A stretch of DNA of 64,000 bases, from positions 26,608,685-26,672,684 of the forward strand of contig BTRK01000003.1 of NCBI GenBank assembly GCA_036245805.1, given 5' to 3'. How positions within the stretch are numbered: position 1 is the stretch's first letter; the number at the start of each line of letters is the position of its first letter. The notes below the pieces were generated by a model. That model searched no databases. It saw only the letters and a list, made by a program, of their open reading frames with translations, and was not told the DNA's origin. Position numbers and translations under genes: made by a program. Shown here piece after piece: positions 11,625 to 22,578 of this stretch. The DNA is from Pristionchus mayeri (Eukaryota; Nematoda; Chromadorea; Rhabditida; Neodiplogasteridae).

Positions 11625-13038
11625 TTATGCAAGGATCTCGAATCTGAGAGGGGCGAGCAGCTCAGGCTTGTTGTTCTTGGTCTTGACGAGGTGAGCCTTG
11701 GCGGGAGCCTTAGGCTGACGCTTAAGAAGGATCTGGGGAACGCGCTCTCCGGACTCCTTGGCGGCATGCTTGACACGGTCGTTGTTCTAAAAATAAAACA
11801 TTAAAACGAGGAATAGGAAACCAAATGCTACATTAAATTCTGCAAATGCTATTATGGAAACAAATACCTGTTAAACGAAATTACAAAAGTATTTTAACCA
11901 TTTCGAATTTCATTCAGGATGTTTTGTAAGATTTCATTATTTTTCAAGGATAAGCCACCCCCATAATCTAACACTCGGTATCGTCCTCACTGAAATGTTA
12001 CTCGAAAGCAACAATGAATGCTAATGTGGAAGGAGCGCTAGGTCAGTAGCAAGTATTTTCAGCCTCTCTTAAAGCTTGCATATCTTATGACCTATATGCC
12101 TCAAAATCAACCGTAAACCGGGTTACAGGTGACTTTTAGATACCAACCTTCACTCTGTTGAGGAAATCAACACGGCAAGTGGAGGGCTTGATGTGCTCAA
12201 TGCGAAGGTTGATTCGCTTGGGGATCACGCGAGTTCTGTAAAGAATCTCTTAAAATAATGTTTTAAAATATCGTACACATGACCATCAGTAGGGACACAC
12301 GGCAGACTTTTTGCGGAGGGCCTGTTGAGAAAAAAGGTTCTCGCAAGGATCATTTTGCGTGCGGTTGAGTGCATTGCGTGTATCATAAGTTTCTTTGCTT
12401 TCCAAATATATTTCTCGGTTTTGTAAGTACGGCTGCAATTTGTATCGCTGTGACATCAGTGAATACCGTAGTTTTCAGCAATTCTGCCCATTTCTACCGT
12501 AATAAAAACTTTTTGAAATTCCAAGTGGTTTCTTACAGTTTGCAGGGACTACATTTGTACGGCTCTAACTGAGTATTTTTTCATTGTTGGGTTGATGCTA
12601 CCCCGGGGTCACTTTTTGGGTTTGTCCTCCGTGAAAAAGATGCCGTGGGGCCATCATTGAAAATTGTTCAGTGCACAAATTTCAAAAGGACAGTCTATTG
12701 TTATTAGTACCTAACATTCAGCAACAGCTAGATATGATAAAATCCTCACAACAAAATTTGTAGGACTAAATTAATTTAATAGCTAAATTTTCTAACCTGA
12801 CACGCTTGTTGACGATGACTCCAACTGCGTGCTTTGTCACGTTGAACACACGTCCGGTACGTCCGTGGTAAACCTTATGGGGCATACCCTTCTGGAAGGC
12901 ACCGTTGGCCTTGATGTCAACGATGTCTCCTCTGCGGTAGACGCGGTAATAAGTGGAGAGGTGCTCAACACCGTGCTTGCGGAAATCACGGGCGAACATG
13001 TAGCGCGTTCCGCGCCTGATACCCTTGGAGTTAACCAT
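11625..13038 (-). CDS. rpl-21: 60S ribosomal protein L21 (eL21)
   Basis: This is a structural protein of the large cytosolic ribosomal subunit. Three exons, 13038-12797, 12235-12148 and 11786-11625, give 163 residues with all junctions in phase. The N-terminus [19 protein letters not shown] and the internal [12 protein letters not shown] are diagnostic of eL21, and the protein ends PLRFEILA. The length fits the family (about 160). The first intron is 561 bp, large for this window. A vertebrate L21 intron can hold a snoRNA, but I could not define C/D boxes here. In C. elegans rpl-21 is C14B9.7, near the PDI and HSP12 genes, the same neighbourhood as here. Confidence 0.97.
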
Positions 13039-13482
13039 CTTGTCTGGTTCCCCTGAAAAATATAGTTATAAAGGTAAAGAATAAAAAGTCGCGTGGTTAT
13101 TCAATTTTACGTTTGCGCACCTAGAAAACAACCGCTTTTTATAAATGTATCTATTCGATATAAATGAATAATACGCTACAATATTCAACACCAACGATCA
13201 AAAAAGCAAGAAAAGAAAAAGTCGGCGAATTTTTGGACTGGGGAACGGCGATACGCAGGGAAGGTGCGTATTCAGGAACTTCGCGCTGGGGCGTTATACA
13301 AGACAAAGATTACGGTAAGTCTTTTCGTCAAACGCCTACGAAATTGCGTTTTTTAGTCATTTATTGATTTTTAGTGTTTCTTGATTGCTTGTTGCTTTAA
13401 ATGTTGATCGTATTGTTCCATTGTCTCCTTATATATTCACCTTGTTAGTATTTATGCTCATTTATCTTATTTCAAGCCAATC

Positions 13483-14073
13483 ATGTCGGGAGTCGGCTCG
13501 CTTGCATACCGCTTCGTCACCCGTCGCTTCTCCACTCTTTTGATCGCTTCGACTGCTGGAGCATTCGTGTTCAACTACTCCCTCAACAAGCTCACTGATT
13601 TCTACTGGGATACTGTGAGTTATTCATAATTTATTATGGCTAGTGTTTCTAATAAAGTCAAATAAAATTTTTTTCTGCAGTTGAGGGGCCAGGCTCCGCC
13701 CAATTTCCTTAGTGTTGGGGCTTAGACTTTGCTTAGACTCGTGTTCAGGCTACATTCGGTATGGCTTGGGCTTCTCAGGGCTGAACTAGGAGTGCTTAGG
13801 ATTATGTCTTTTTTTGGGTGTTGTAGAGTTCCTCAGTTGCGCCCATAGTACTGAATGACTGGAGATGCATAATAATGTGTCAATATAGCTGATTCCACAA
13901 AAATGCACTAATATTCATGTTTCGTACTTTTATGCCCAGAAATGTTTGTAATACAAGGAAAGCTTATGTGCAGTACCGATAAATCAAACGAAAGTGTTAA
14001 TTATTCTAATGAGTTATTTCTTTAGACGAACAAGGGCAAGCAGTGGAAGGAGGTCAAGCTCACCATCCAGTAG
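13483..14073 (+). CDS. Cytochrome b-c1 complex subunit 9 (UQCR10-like)
   Basis: This is a small accessory subunit of mitochondrial complex III in the inner membrane. Two exons (13483-13614 and 14026-14073, splice sites GTGAGT and TTTAG) give 59 residues. The protein starts MSGVGSLAYRFVTRRFST, has one hydrophobic helix (about residues 18-33) and a short charged tail ending KQWKEVKLTIQ. It matches UQCR10 in length, in the RRxST entry to the helix and in the GKxWKxxK tail. The start is the first ATG after pyrimidine-rich sequence. The identification is by pattern, and the protein is short, so some uncertainty remains. The intron of 411 bp contains nothing recognisable. Confidence 0.85.
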
Positions 14074-14262
14074 AACGAAGTATAGTAGCTATCTCTCATC
14101 GGCAACTTAGCTGAGACATGATTGTCATATGATTTTCTCTGAGATAAATAGCTTTTTAGCATCAACGTGCCATGTCATGTGAAATGTTTGAAGTCATTTC
14201 AAGGAATATTTACAAGCTCCGCTTTATCAATCAGTTTTTATTGTATTGTTAGGAGCAACAAG

Positions 14263-14905
14263 TTAGCATCCAAGTCCCTTGAGCAGTTGCTCTCCAATAT
14301 ATCCGTGAGCGACGAATTTGGATTCGTATGTCTCGAGGAAGCTCTTGGTCACTTTGTCCATTTGGAATGCCTGAAATTATCGGGATATTGGTTGAATTCC
14401 AGTTGGGGTTTACTTACATCCAAAACGATCTTTCTGCGCTCCCCAGCATCTTTCAAGTAGGCTTTCACTACCTGAAAGTTTCTATTAAAGGGGTATATCC
14501 TTTTTTGAACTTGCATCTTTGATATCTATCTTGAAGTAAGTGGTCATTGCACAGATGACGGGCATGGGCAGTTCAGCGTAAGCCAGACTGTCCAGTACTT
14601 TGGGAAGCTCGTCGCTTGCCTTCTGGATTTCCACGTTGCTCTGCAACACTTGTACGTTACACAAGGATTAATAGGCTCCCTGGGGGAAATTTGGTAATAC
14701 TTTTAATGACTCTTTGGTCAATAAGAATCATCGAACTCTGATTGGGTTTTGGTAAGTAGTGTGTGTAAGTGGTCGTCGCTTCCTTGACCTTCTTGATGGA
14801 GAGGAAGAGGAAGACACAGAGGACGACTACGATGAAACAAGCGATGCTCTCCAGTCCGATCGAGACCAGCAAGATGGGCTGCATCATCTCCGAAGGCGAA
14901 CCCAT
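14263..14905 (-). CDS. Small single-pass membrane protein, unknown
   Basis: Four coding blocks are seen. The first (from 14905) starts MGSPSEMMQPILLVS directly after a TTTCAG, so the ATG may follow a 5' UTR intron or a spliced-leader site. It has one strong membrane helix (IACFIVVVLCVFLFLSI) and a basic KKVKEA stop-transfer. Later blocks are SNVEIQKASDELPKVLDSL (about 14645), VVKAYLKDAGERRKIVLD (about 14470) and AFQMDKVTKSFLETYES (about 14370), ending LLKGLGC then TAA at 14263. The last two join in phase. The donors of the first two exons are not resolved. Topology suggests a short lumenal N-terminus and a cytosolic helical tail. The family is not recognised. It lies between two plus-strand genes. 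Confidence 0.5.
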
Positions 14906-16052
14906 CTGAAATACAGTAAGATACACCAGGCCTGGATTAGATGGTGTTAGAAATAATGGAAGAGTAGTACGGTATTCGAGATGTCGGATCGATTTGTCGA
15001 CCGTCAAAAGCGAAAGCAGGGAGTAGGAATGAATGGAGAAGGGGAGGAATTCGGATGTTGGATTTTTCGTAATGGGCTTTGTTATACATTCAATTAGAGT
15101 ACTGATGGTCGCTGATTCGATCGATAGCCGCGCCGGTCGCCTTTTCCTTAAGTACACAAGGGAGTAGGTAGATGGACTAGGGTGGGGATCGGAGTCCCCT
15201 CCCCTTCTCTTTCCCTTACTTCTGACAGACTGTTTGGTCAGCGCCATTCCGTGCCATTCCTTAGTGAACTCTATTTGAGAGTCCATCTCTCATAGCTAGT
15301 AGATGTAGTTGCAATGGAAATATGTTCGTGCATTAATCACACTTCTTTTGATCCCTTGAATTACCCACTCGCTTCATTTACATCTAGACCTCATCTTCGA
15401 GAAACTTCTTCAGAGACCACGAGTAACACGTCATCATTTGTTCGTTTGTTCGTCGAAGAGTTGATGTCTCATTTGTATCCCTAGATGGTTGCGTAGGGCT
15501 AAGCGTATCCTTTCGTGTTTATTTGTTTTAATATCGTACACTTATCCATTACTTTTTCTCCCTCCTTTCCCATTAACTTCTAATATCTCTATCGCCTATC
15601 TGCTCTGATCTGCCGAGTTAATCCTCATTTCTCCACTCTACTCTGTTTAACCTGCCCTTACCCTTTCCGACTCTATGCAAACTGTAGCCCCCCATCGACC
15701 GTTCTCGACCTTTCACAGAGGGTCACTCCTCCACCCCTCTCGCCCTCTCTCATTTACTCTCTACATAGTTGGATATCGCGAGAGTGCGGTTGGAATCGGG
15801 AGAGTTTCCCTTTTTCTCCATAGGGATCTACTCCTTCTTTTCGTCTTTTCCTGGTCAGCTCAAGGCCACGTCAGCGAAAGAGAGGAGCAGAGACAAAAAG
15901 GGAATCGGGGAAGCGATACCCCTCCCGAACTGACATCTCATTATTTGCGTGAAACCACTTACTCATTTCCCTTTTCCATCGTTTCTGTCGTTCTCTCTTG
16001 TATATCGTTCATCGTGTTCCTAATATCTATTCCAATATCCTCTGATTTGAAG
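14906..16052. promoter_or_regulatory. Shared upstream region of the membrane-protein and PDI genes
   Basis: This is about 1.1 kb between divergently transcribed genes. Long ORFs run through both sides (14657-15286 minus, 15675-16214 plus), but their upstream parts have no homology and look like pyrimidine-rich leader sequence. The stretch 15540-15760 is C/T-rich. No TATA box or ER-stress element could be defined with confidence. Confidence 0.4.
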
Positions 16053-19000
16053 ATGAGGTTGTCCCTCCTCCCACTGGTGGTCACTGCCTGTCTCATCCTT
16101 GCGGGATCTCGAGCGGAAGAGGAGGAACTTAACTACGAGCAGGTGCACTCATCACCTGAATCTAATATCTGTAATGGAATGGTTGAAGGACGAGGGGATC
16201 GTCATCCTCACTGATGCCAACTTCGATGCCTTCCTCAAGAAGAACCCGACCGTGCTCGTCAAGTTCTACGCCCCCTGGTATTCTACTTATATCGTCGTCC
16301 ATTGATCAACTATCTTGAATGCATACGGTAGCCGTTATTTTGAGGTGTGGCCACTGCAAGAATCTCGCCCCTGAGTACGAGAAGGCAGCCAACAAGCTGA
16401 GCACTCCCCTCGCAAAGGTGATTCGATTGAGATCTACAGTAACCATGATTATCGATTTAGAATTACGGTAACCATGATTATCAGTTGAAAACTACTGTAA
16501 TTATTTATTACCGTATGATTGCAGGTTGACTGCACGGTGGAAACTGAGATTTGCAAGCGATACGACGTCAAGGGATATCCCACTCTCAAGTTCTGGAAGG
16601 AGGGCGGAGAACCCATCGACTACGACGGAGGCAGAGATGAACAGGGTACGGTAGAGAGAGAGATAGGATAGGCTATCGATGAATTGTTTAATAATAATGT
16701 AGTCATGCGTTGTTTAGGAATCATCGACTGGATTCAACCCCGTGTGGACCCCAACTATAAGCCCCCTCCCGAGGAGGTGAGAGGAATGGCCAGTAATCTC
16801 TTATCTTTGATCTTTCCCAGGTGGTCACTCTCACCACGGATTCCTTCGATTCGTTCATTAGTGAGAACGAACTGGTGCTCGTCGAATTCTACGCTCCCTG
16901 GTACGGTAGACTTTATCGATCGACTTGATATGTATTTGTGGATGTAATATCAATTGATCTCAGGTGCGGTCACTGCAAGAAACTCGCTCCCGAGTACGAG
17001 AAGGCCGCCCAGAAACTGAAGGTATGGTAGATCTGATCGATGACTGACTTGATTTATTTATTTTCAGGCTCAGGGATCAAAGATCAAGCTGGGAAAGGTG
17101 GACGCGACTGTGGAGAAGAAGCTGGGAGAGCAGTATGGTAAGGGTGAGCAGAGAATTGCAGTTCTACTATCTTACTCTTGAGGAGTCTCTGGATATCCCA
17201 CTATGAAGATCTTCAGAAACGGAAAGCGATTCGAGTACAACGGACCGAGAGAGGCCAATGGTTTGTGCAATTCTTGAATGATCCAGAAAAGATGGAATTT
17301 TTCAAAAATGGGTGATTATGTCAATTGTACGAGGTTTAGGCATCACACAGTACATGCTCGACCAGGCCTCCCCTGCTGCGAAGAAACTGCAGGGACTCAA
17401 GGAGGTAGGGGAAGGACACTCTAGTCCTCTGGAGGAATGATGAATGCATCGATGCATTGGGGGGACGCAGAATGTGGCGCTGCTCTGTTCTCCTTGAGAA
17501 AATACTCTCCCCTTGAGGTGGAACGATGGATGGACAAGAAGGATGTCACCATCGTCGGATTCTTCGCCACTGAGGATGGACCCTCCTTCGAGGCGTACTC
17601 CGATGCTGCAGAGATGCTCAGAGAGGCACGTATTCCTCCCCTGTCCACAACTGATCTTTGATCTCTTGAGGAGTTCAAGACGATGGGATGGACGTCTGAT
17701 CCGGCTGCCTTCAAGAAGTACGATGCTAAGCCGAACGACGTCATCGTCTTCTACCCCGCACTCTTCCAGTCCAAGTTCGAGCCGAAGAGCAGAACGTACA
17801 ACAAGGTATGAAGAGCCTTTCTCTCTTTCTGTCCTTCCTTTCTCATCTGGAGATGACTGTCTATGGATTGACTTGAGGTGGGAGCGACTCCCGAGGATCT
17901 CGTGGCCTTCTTCCGTGATCACTCGGCGCCCCTCGTGGGAAAAATGACGAAGGAGAATGCAGCCAGCAGGTATTCGAGAGTAGTGGAGAGGATAGATGAT
18001 GTATGACTGAGAGAGGGGGGGGGGGTGGGGGAGGGAGAGTTCTCACTTGCCTCGTGCAGGTACTCGAAGCGACCTCTGGTTGTCGTGTACTACAATGCCG
18101 ACTTCTCCCTACAGTACAGAGAGGGATCCGAGTTCTGGAGACAGAAGGTGCTCGCAGTCGCCAACAAGGTGAGTATTATCCATCCATTGGAAGGGATTGC
18201 GGTAGTAGGTCAATTGATCCCATCACCCTTTTGCAGTACGCGAAGGACAAGTACAAGTTCGCCGTGGCGGATGAGGATGAATTCTCGAAGGAACTGCAGG
18301 AGTTGGGACTGGGTGATAGATTGAGTGTGCCCTTTGCACCCCCCCCCCCCTCTCCCCTCCTCCCCTCCCCAATCTCTTCCTTGACAGGCGATTCTGGTCT
18401 GGAGCACAACGTGGTCGTCTTCGGTGCAGACAACAAGAAGTACCCCATGAATCCAGAGGAATTCGACGAGGAACTCGATGAGAATCTGGAGGCATTCATG
18501 AAGAAGATCTCCTCCGGTGAAGGACAATCTGCAGTCTGTCGGCTGAGCGCTCGAATGAAATTTGATCTTTGATCTCTGCAGGTCACGCCAAGCCGTACGT
18601 CAAGTCTGCTCCAGTGCCCAAGGACGACAAAGGACCACTCAGATCTCTCGTCGCCTCTAACTTCGCCAAGGTGAGTAATCATATTTGTTCTTTGATCTCT
18701 GATCTCCTCACTGATCTTTGATCTCTGCAGGTGGCTCTGGATGAGAGCAAGGACGCGCTCATCGAGTTCTACGCGCCGTGGTGTGGACACTGCAAGGTAC
18801 GGTAGATGGGCCGGGAAATGGGAGGGGAGGGGAAGGGAGTACTGTAGGGAGATGATGGTTCTGCTTGCAGGCATTCGAGCCGAAGTACAAGCAGTTGGCA
18901 GCTGCACTGGCCAAGGATGAACCGAACCTCGTCCTCGCCAAGTTCGATGCCATTGCCAATGATGCACCCGAGAGATTCGATGTCGAAGGTACCGTAGCAA

Positions 19001-19291
19001 GAGATTATCGATTAAGTGATGGGGGCTATGCAAATTGCACACAGTTAATAGATGGACAAATCATTGCAGGCTTCCCCACCATCTATTTCGCTCCCTCTGG
19101 CCAGAAGGACAAACCGATCAAGGTAAATTTAAGTCGTTACTGTTTCTTACGCGATTATTGTGATTTGAAAGCTGAATTCGCTCCAATCAATATCTCGATT
19201 GCAGTACTCCGGGAATCGTGACCTCGACGACCTGAAGAAGTTCATGCAGAAACACGCAGTCAAGAGTTTCCAGAAGAAGGACGAGCTGTAG
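16053..19291 (+). CDS. Protein disulfide isomerase A4 (ERp72) homologue
   Basis: ER-lumen thiol oxidoreductase that forms and rearranges disulfides in secretory proteins. A signal peptide ([21 protein letters not shown]) is followed by an acidic stretch. Three catalytic thioredoxin domains each carry [15 protein letters not shown] at about 16275-16360, [11 protein letters not shown] at about 16890-16980, and [10 protein letters not shown] at about 18770. Two non-catalytic thioredoxin-like domains lie between the second and third. The protein ends KKDEL, a classical ER retrieval signal. The a-a-b-b-a order and roughly 610 residues fit PDIA4. C. elegans C14B9.2 is the likely orthologue. At least 16 exons are present. 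Several junctions fixed by homology end in GAG (16344, 17182, 17517, 17670, 17877), and one intron appears to begin with GC (17629-17640 region). The antisense ORF at 18176-19042 is a shadow. Confidence 0.96.
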
Positions 19292-19734
19292 ATGCAATCC
19301 CCTCTCCTCCCCTCCCCTCCCTGTCCCTTTGACTCTCCTCTTTAAATTATTTTCTGATTAATTCCTCCCTTTCCTATTCGTATTCCTACTTCTTCGTTTC
19401 TTCCCTTATGGACCCTGACTATACCTCGATCTATTATGGTATTGAGTAGTAGTGGGAGCATAGTCGCATCGGGCTCTCCTTCCCATCTATCCCCTCTCAG
19501 ACACAGTCTCCCAAGCAGTAGACAAAGATTATGTTTTATCCAATCATAAGCAAATACGTGTACAGGAGAGTAATATTTTTTTGCAAATAATAATTATTGT
19601 ATTTATAAGTGTTGTTGTGCTAATTGTCTGTGATTGTTCTTCGTTTTCGTGATAAACTACCCGCCATTATGTGATTGATGCAGTGAGAACGAAATAAAGA
19701 GACGGTGGTGTGCTCAGAAAATCATAAGCACATA
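19292..19734. other. 3' region of the PDI gene
   Basis: Pyrimidine-rich, then AT-rich sequence after the stop codon, probably 3' UTR and intergenic space. No gene is seen. Confidence 0.5.
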
Positions 19735-20647
19735 TTAGGTTGTTGCAAAAGTCCTGTGGAATTTTGATATTTTGCCTTACATCTTCCTGTTGGATTGATA
19801 GATGAACTTCGGGATATTGATTACTAATGAGGCCTTGCATACTCTTACATATGCGCACCCTACCATCATTGCCCAATCAGAGAGGCGAGAACAGGATCCA
19901 GTTAAAATTACGAAAATTCATCCATCGAAAACGCAACATTTTTCAATATTATGTTTCCTCTGAAGCATGAATGCTCAATTCATGGTGGTTATATGAAGCT
20001 CCCACCTTTACCCTATACATACTTTTTCTTATGCATGCTGGAAATTAGATCATTTCGAGGAATGAGTTGATCTGCAAAATGACTGCATGTTGCATTTCTG
20101 TGTTCATTTTGCATATTTCTGAAAATTGAGGAATTCAGATTTTCTGAAAGGGGAAACAAGCAGGCGCCAATATTTCTTATGAGGATATAGCTTCTTCGTG
20201 GGTGCATAGAGCGCGCACATGACGGAGCCTGTATGCTTGGTCTTCCATTTAGAAAATCAGGTACAAATCACATGCAGCCTGGGTCTGCTCATATTTTTGC
20301 TATCATGTAATTTGGTTCAAACCCACTCACATGACATGTCTAACCTATTTTTTGAAAGAACATCAATGGTACTTCTCACCCAACATTATGAAGTTGTTTC
20401 ATGAATTTTCCCTTCAAATATCTAGATAAATACATTTAAATCTAAATGTTGTGCTTTTTTTGCAATTGGGTTAATCATAATTGCTTGCGTTGGTTGCTCG
20501 ATCGGTTTGATTGAAATATACGTGAGCAAAGTTCAAGCATATCCCTAAACAACTCCACGTTGGTTGGTCATTGAGATTTGAGACACGCTAGTTATGATCG
20601 TTCAAAGTACTGACACAAAAAACCACAAGACTTTTGCAACAACCTAA
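19735..20647. mobile_element. Non-autonomous mariner-type element (MITE)
   Basis: The left end reads TTAGGTTGTTGCAAAAGTC and the right end GACTTTTGCAACAACCTAA, an inverted repeat of the type found at mariner termini. Inside it, CTGTGG on the left faces CCACAA(G) on the right. TA flanks both ends (19733-19734 and 20648-20649), consistent with a TA target duplication. The 913-bp interior has only short ORFs without D,D-transposase motifs, so the element would need a transposase in trans. Confidence 0.85.
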
Positions 20648-21197
20648 TATAATTGGGAACTGAACATGATTGGGAGATGTGATATAGTTTATCCACTGAA
20701 GAGCTTTCAACTGTGAGTTCTCTCTCATCTGCGATCAGCTACCTGAGCATTCCCTTGAATTGCCCTCTTCAAGTTGTTCTCTTGTTTACGGTTCAGATGA
20801 AGAGCAAGAATGAATGGAGGGAAGAGGAAGAGGAGATTCTCACTCGAATCACAATCAAATCAGATGCTACTAGGTGTAAGATTATTCGATCGCGCACCAT
20901 CACCCCCTCCCTCCCCTCCCCGATCTCCCCCCTCTCTCGTTCTCTTAGGGCCAAGTGTCCGATAGCTTCCAGTGTCGTCCTTTAAACTGTCCTCTCTCCC
21001 TCTCCTTCCTTCTCTCTCCCTCTCCTTCCTTCTCTCTTCTCTCTCTTCATCAGAGGTCAACACAGATATCTCCCAATATCCTCAAGAGGTTCTCCTCCCG
21101 TTTCTCCCTTGAGAATTCCCTCCCCCTTCCACCTCACTCCGCACTTTCTCCTCATCTTGTACTGTGTGAGCTTGTTCGACGTTTCTTAAATCTCAGA

Positions 21198-21704
21198 ATG
21201 ACCGCCGTGCCCGTCGCCCACAATTGGACAGCCGACACGTGGGACTGGCCGTTGCAGAGCTCCGATGGTGTAGTCAGAGTGAGTGAATACGGTAGCTGGG
21301 TGCAGCAGTGAAGGACGGCGTTTTCCAGGTGCACAACACAAAGGAGAAGTTCGAGGTCGGACTCGACGTCCAGTTCTTCACACCCAATGATATTGAGGTT
21401 CGCGATGAATGATCCACTTGTGAGATGGAGATTATGGATGGAGATCAAAGGTCAGAGATGAATCGTTCAGGTGAAAGTAGTCGGCCAAGATCTTCTCATC
21501 CACTGCCGCCACGAGGTTCGCAACGACGAATTCGGATCAATTTCTCGCGAAATCCATCGGTACTGTTTATGATCTTTGATCTCTGATCTATAACCTCTCT
21601 TTCCTAGTTCGTACAAGCTGCCTGCCGATGTGGACGCAGCGTCGCTCAAGTCGAACCTCACCAACAGAGGAGTACTCGTTATCACCGCTAACAAGCACGC
21701 CTAA
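21198..21704 (+). CDS. hsp-12.2: Small heat shock protein, HSP12 class
   Basis: Member of the alpha-crystallin family. Four exons, all in phase, give about 109 residues: MTAVPVAHNWTADTWDWPLQ, then VHNTKEKFEVGLDVQFFTP, then VKVVGQDLLIHCRHE, then SYKLPADVDAASLKSNL, ending VLVITANKHA. The unusually short N-terminal arm and near absence of a C-terminal tail are the hallmarks of the nematode HSP12 group, which lacks strong chaperone activity in C. elegans. The sequence is closest to HSP-12.2/12.3 as I know them. C. elegans hsp-12.2 is C14B9.1, next to the same PDI. Upstream (20860-21060) is a dense C/T tract. Confidence 0.93.
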
Positions 21705-22578
21705 GAGATCAAAGATTAACTATAAATCACGAATCAAACTCAGATACCCTCAGCCGAATGTTAACTTCTAGTCACTCAATCAATTCCGATCTACTAAAAA
21801 TATCACTTATTGTGCCATTCTTTGTTGCAATACGATAAAAAGTTTATTATTTTTTAATGAAAAAACATCAAAATTGCTTCAGAAGTACAGGTTCGTTTCT
21901 CTCGACAGTAAATCATTTAGAGTGGTGCATGAACATTCATCATCAGCCTTCCCTTGGAATTGTCGCGTGTTTTGCGACACCCACGGGGACCCGAACCACC
22001 GAGTGGTCGGCGTGAAGGCAAACATCTTCACAATGCACTATGGCGCGATTGGAGCAGAGCGCTATTAGAATTCACAATAGAGGAAGCGCGTCTTCGTACT
22101 CTGAAAGGGCTTTCGAATGAATGATATATTGAAAACGCTAGAATTTTCAATAATTTACTGGTATCTGCAAATCTCTAACTTCGCGACTTTCCCAAGGCTA
22201 CCATGTGTTCGCAGTTAAAGTCCTCTATCTCATGGGAACGCCCTTTCAGCATAATTCCATTCAGCGGAAGAGAAATAAAAATTTAAACCAATATCGGAGG
22301 GTACTTCATGAAAATATGTGCAAAAAAATAGGCGAGAGAAGCTACAAGATGCTTTATTGTAATAGTTATCTATCTTGGTTGGAATTGCGACAAGAACGGA
22401 TGGAATCAGTTATGTATGGACACGAAGGATGTAAGACTGTATTAGGGGTACGGTAAGTGAAATAAACACGATGATAAATAAGACGAACGGGACTTAGCTA
22501 TTCACAGGATTGGTTTTCACAACCGACACGATAACTGGGTCTGGAGGGGGGGGAGGAGGGGGGGGGGATGAGATCCTC
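21705..22578. other. Intergenic, no gene seen
   Basis: AT-rich sequence with several short ORFs (21874-22068, 22205-22456), none resembling a known family or showing clean splice structure. A G-run tract lies at 22543-22567. Convergent 3' ends of the HSP12 and acetyl-CoA synthetase genes flank it. Confidence 0.5.

Noticed and set aside
12240..12790. snoRNA in the rpl-21 intron
   Set aside because: Only partial C-box-like words; no convincing C/D pair with a terminal stem.
15675..16052. Upstream extension of the PDI reading frame
   Set aside because: Open but low-complexity; the signal peptide beginning at 16053 fixes the start.
18176..19042. Long 288-residue antisense ORF
   Set aside because: It is the shadow of PDI exons and introns; composition is that of the complementary strand of a coding region and nothing is conserved.
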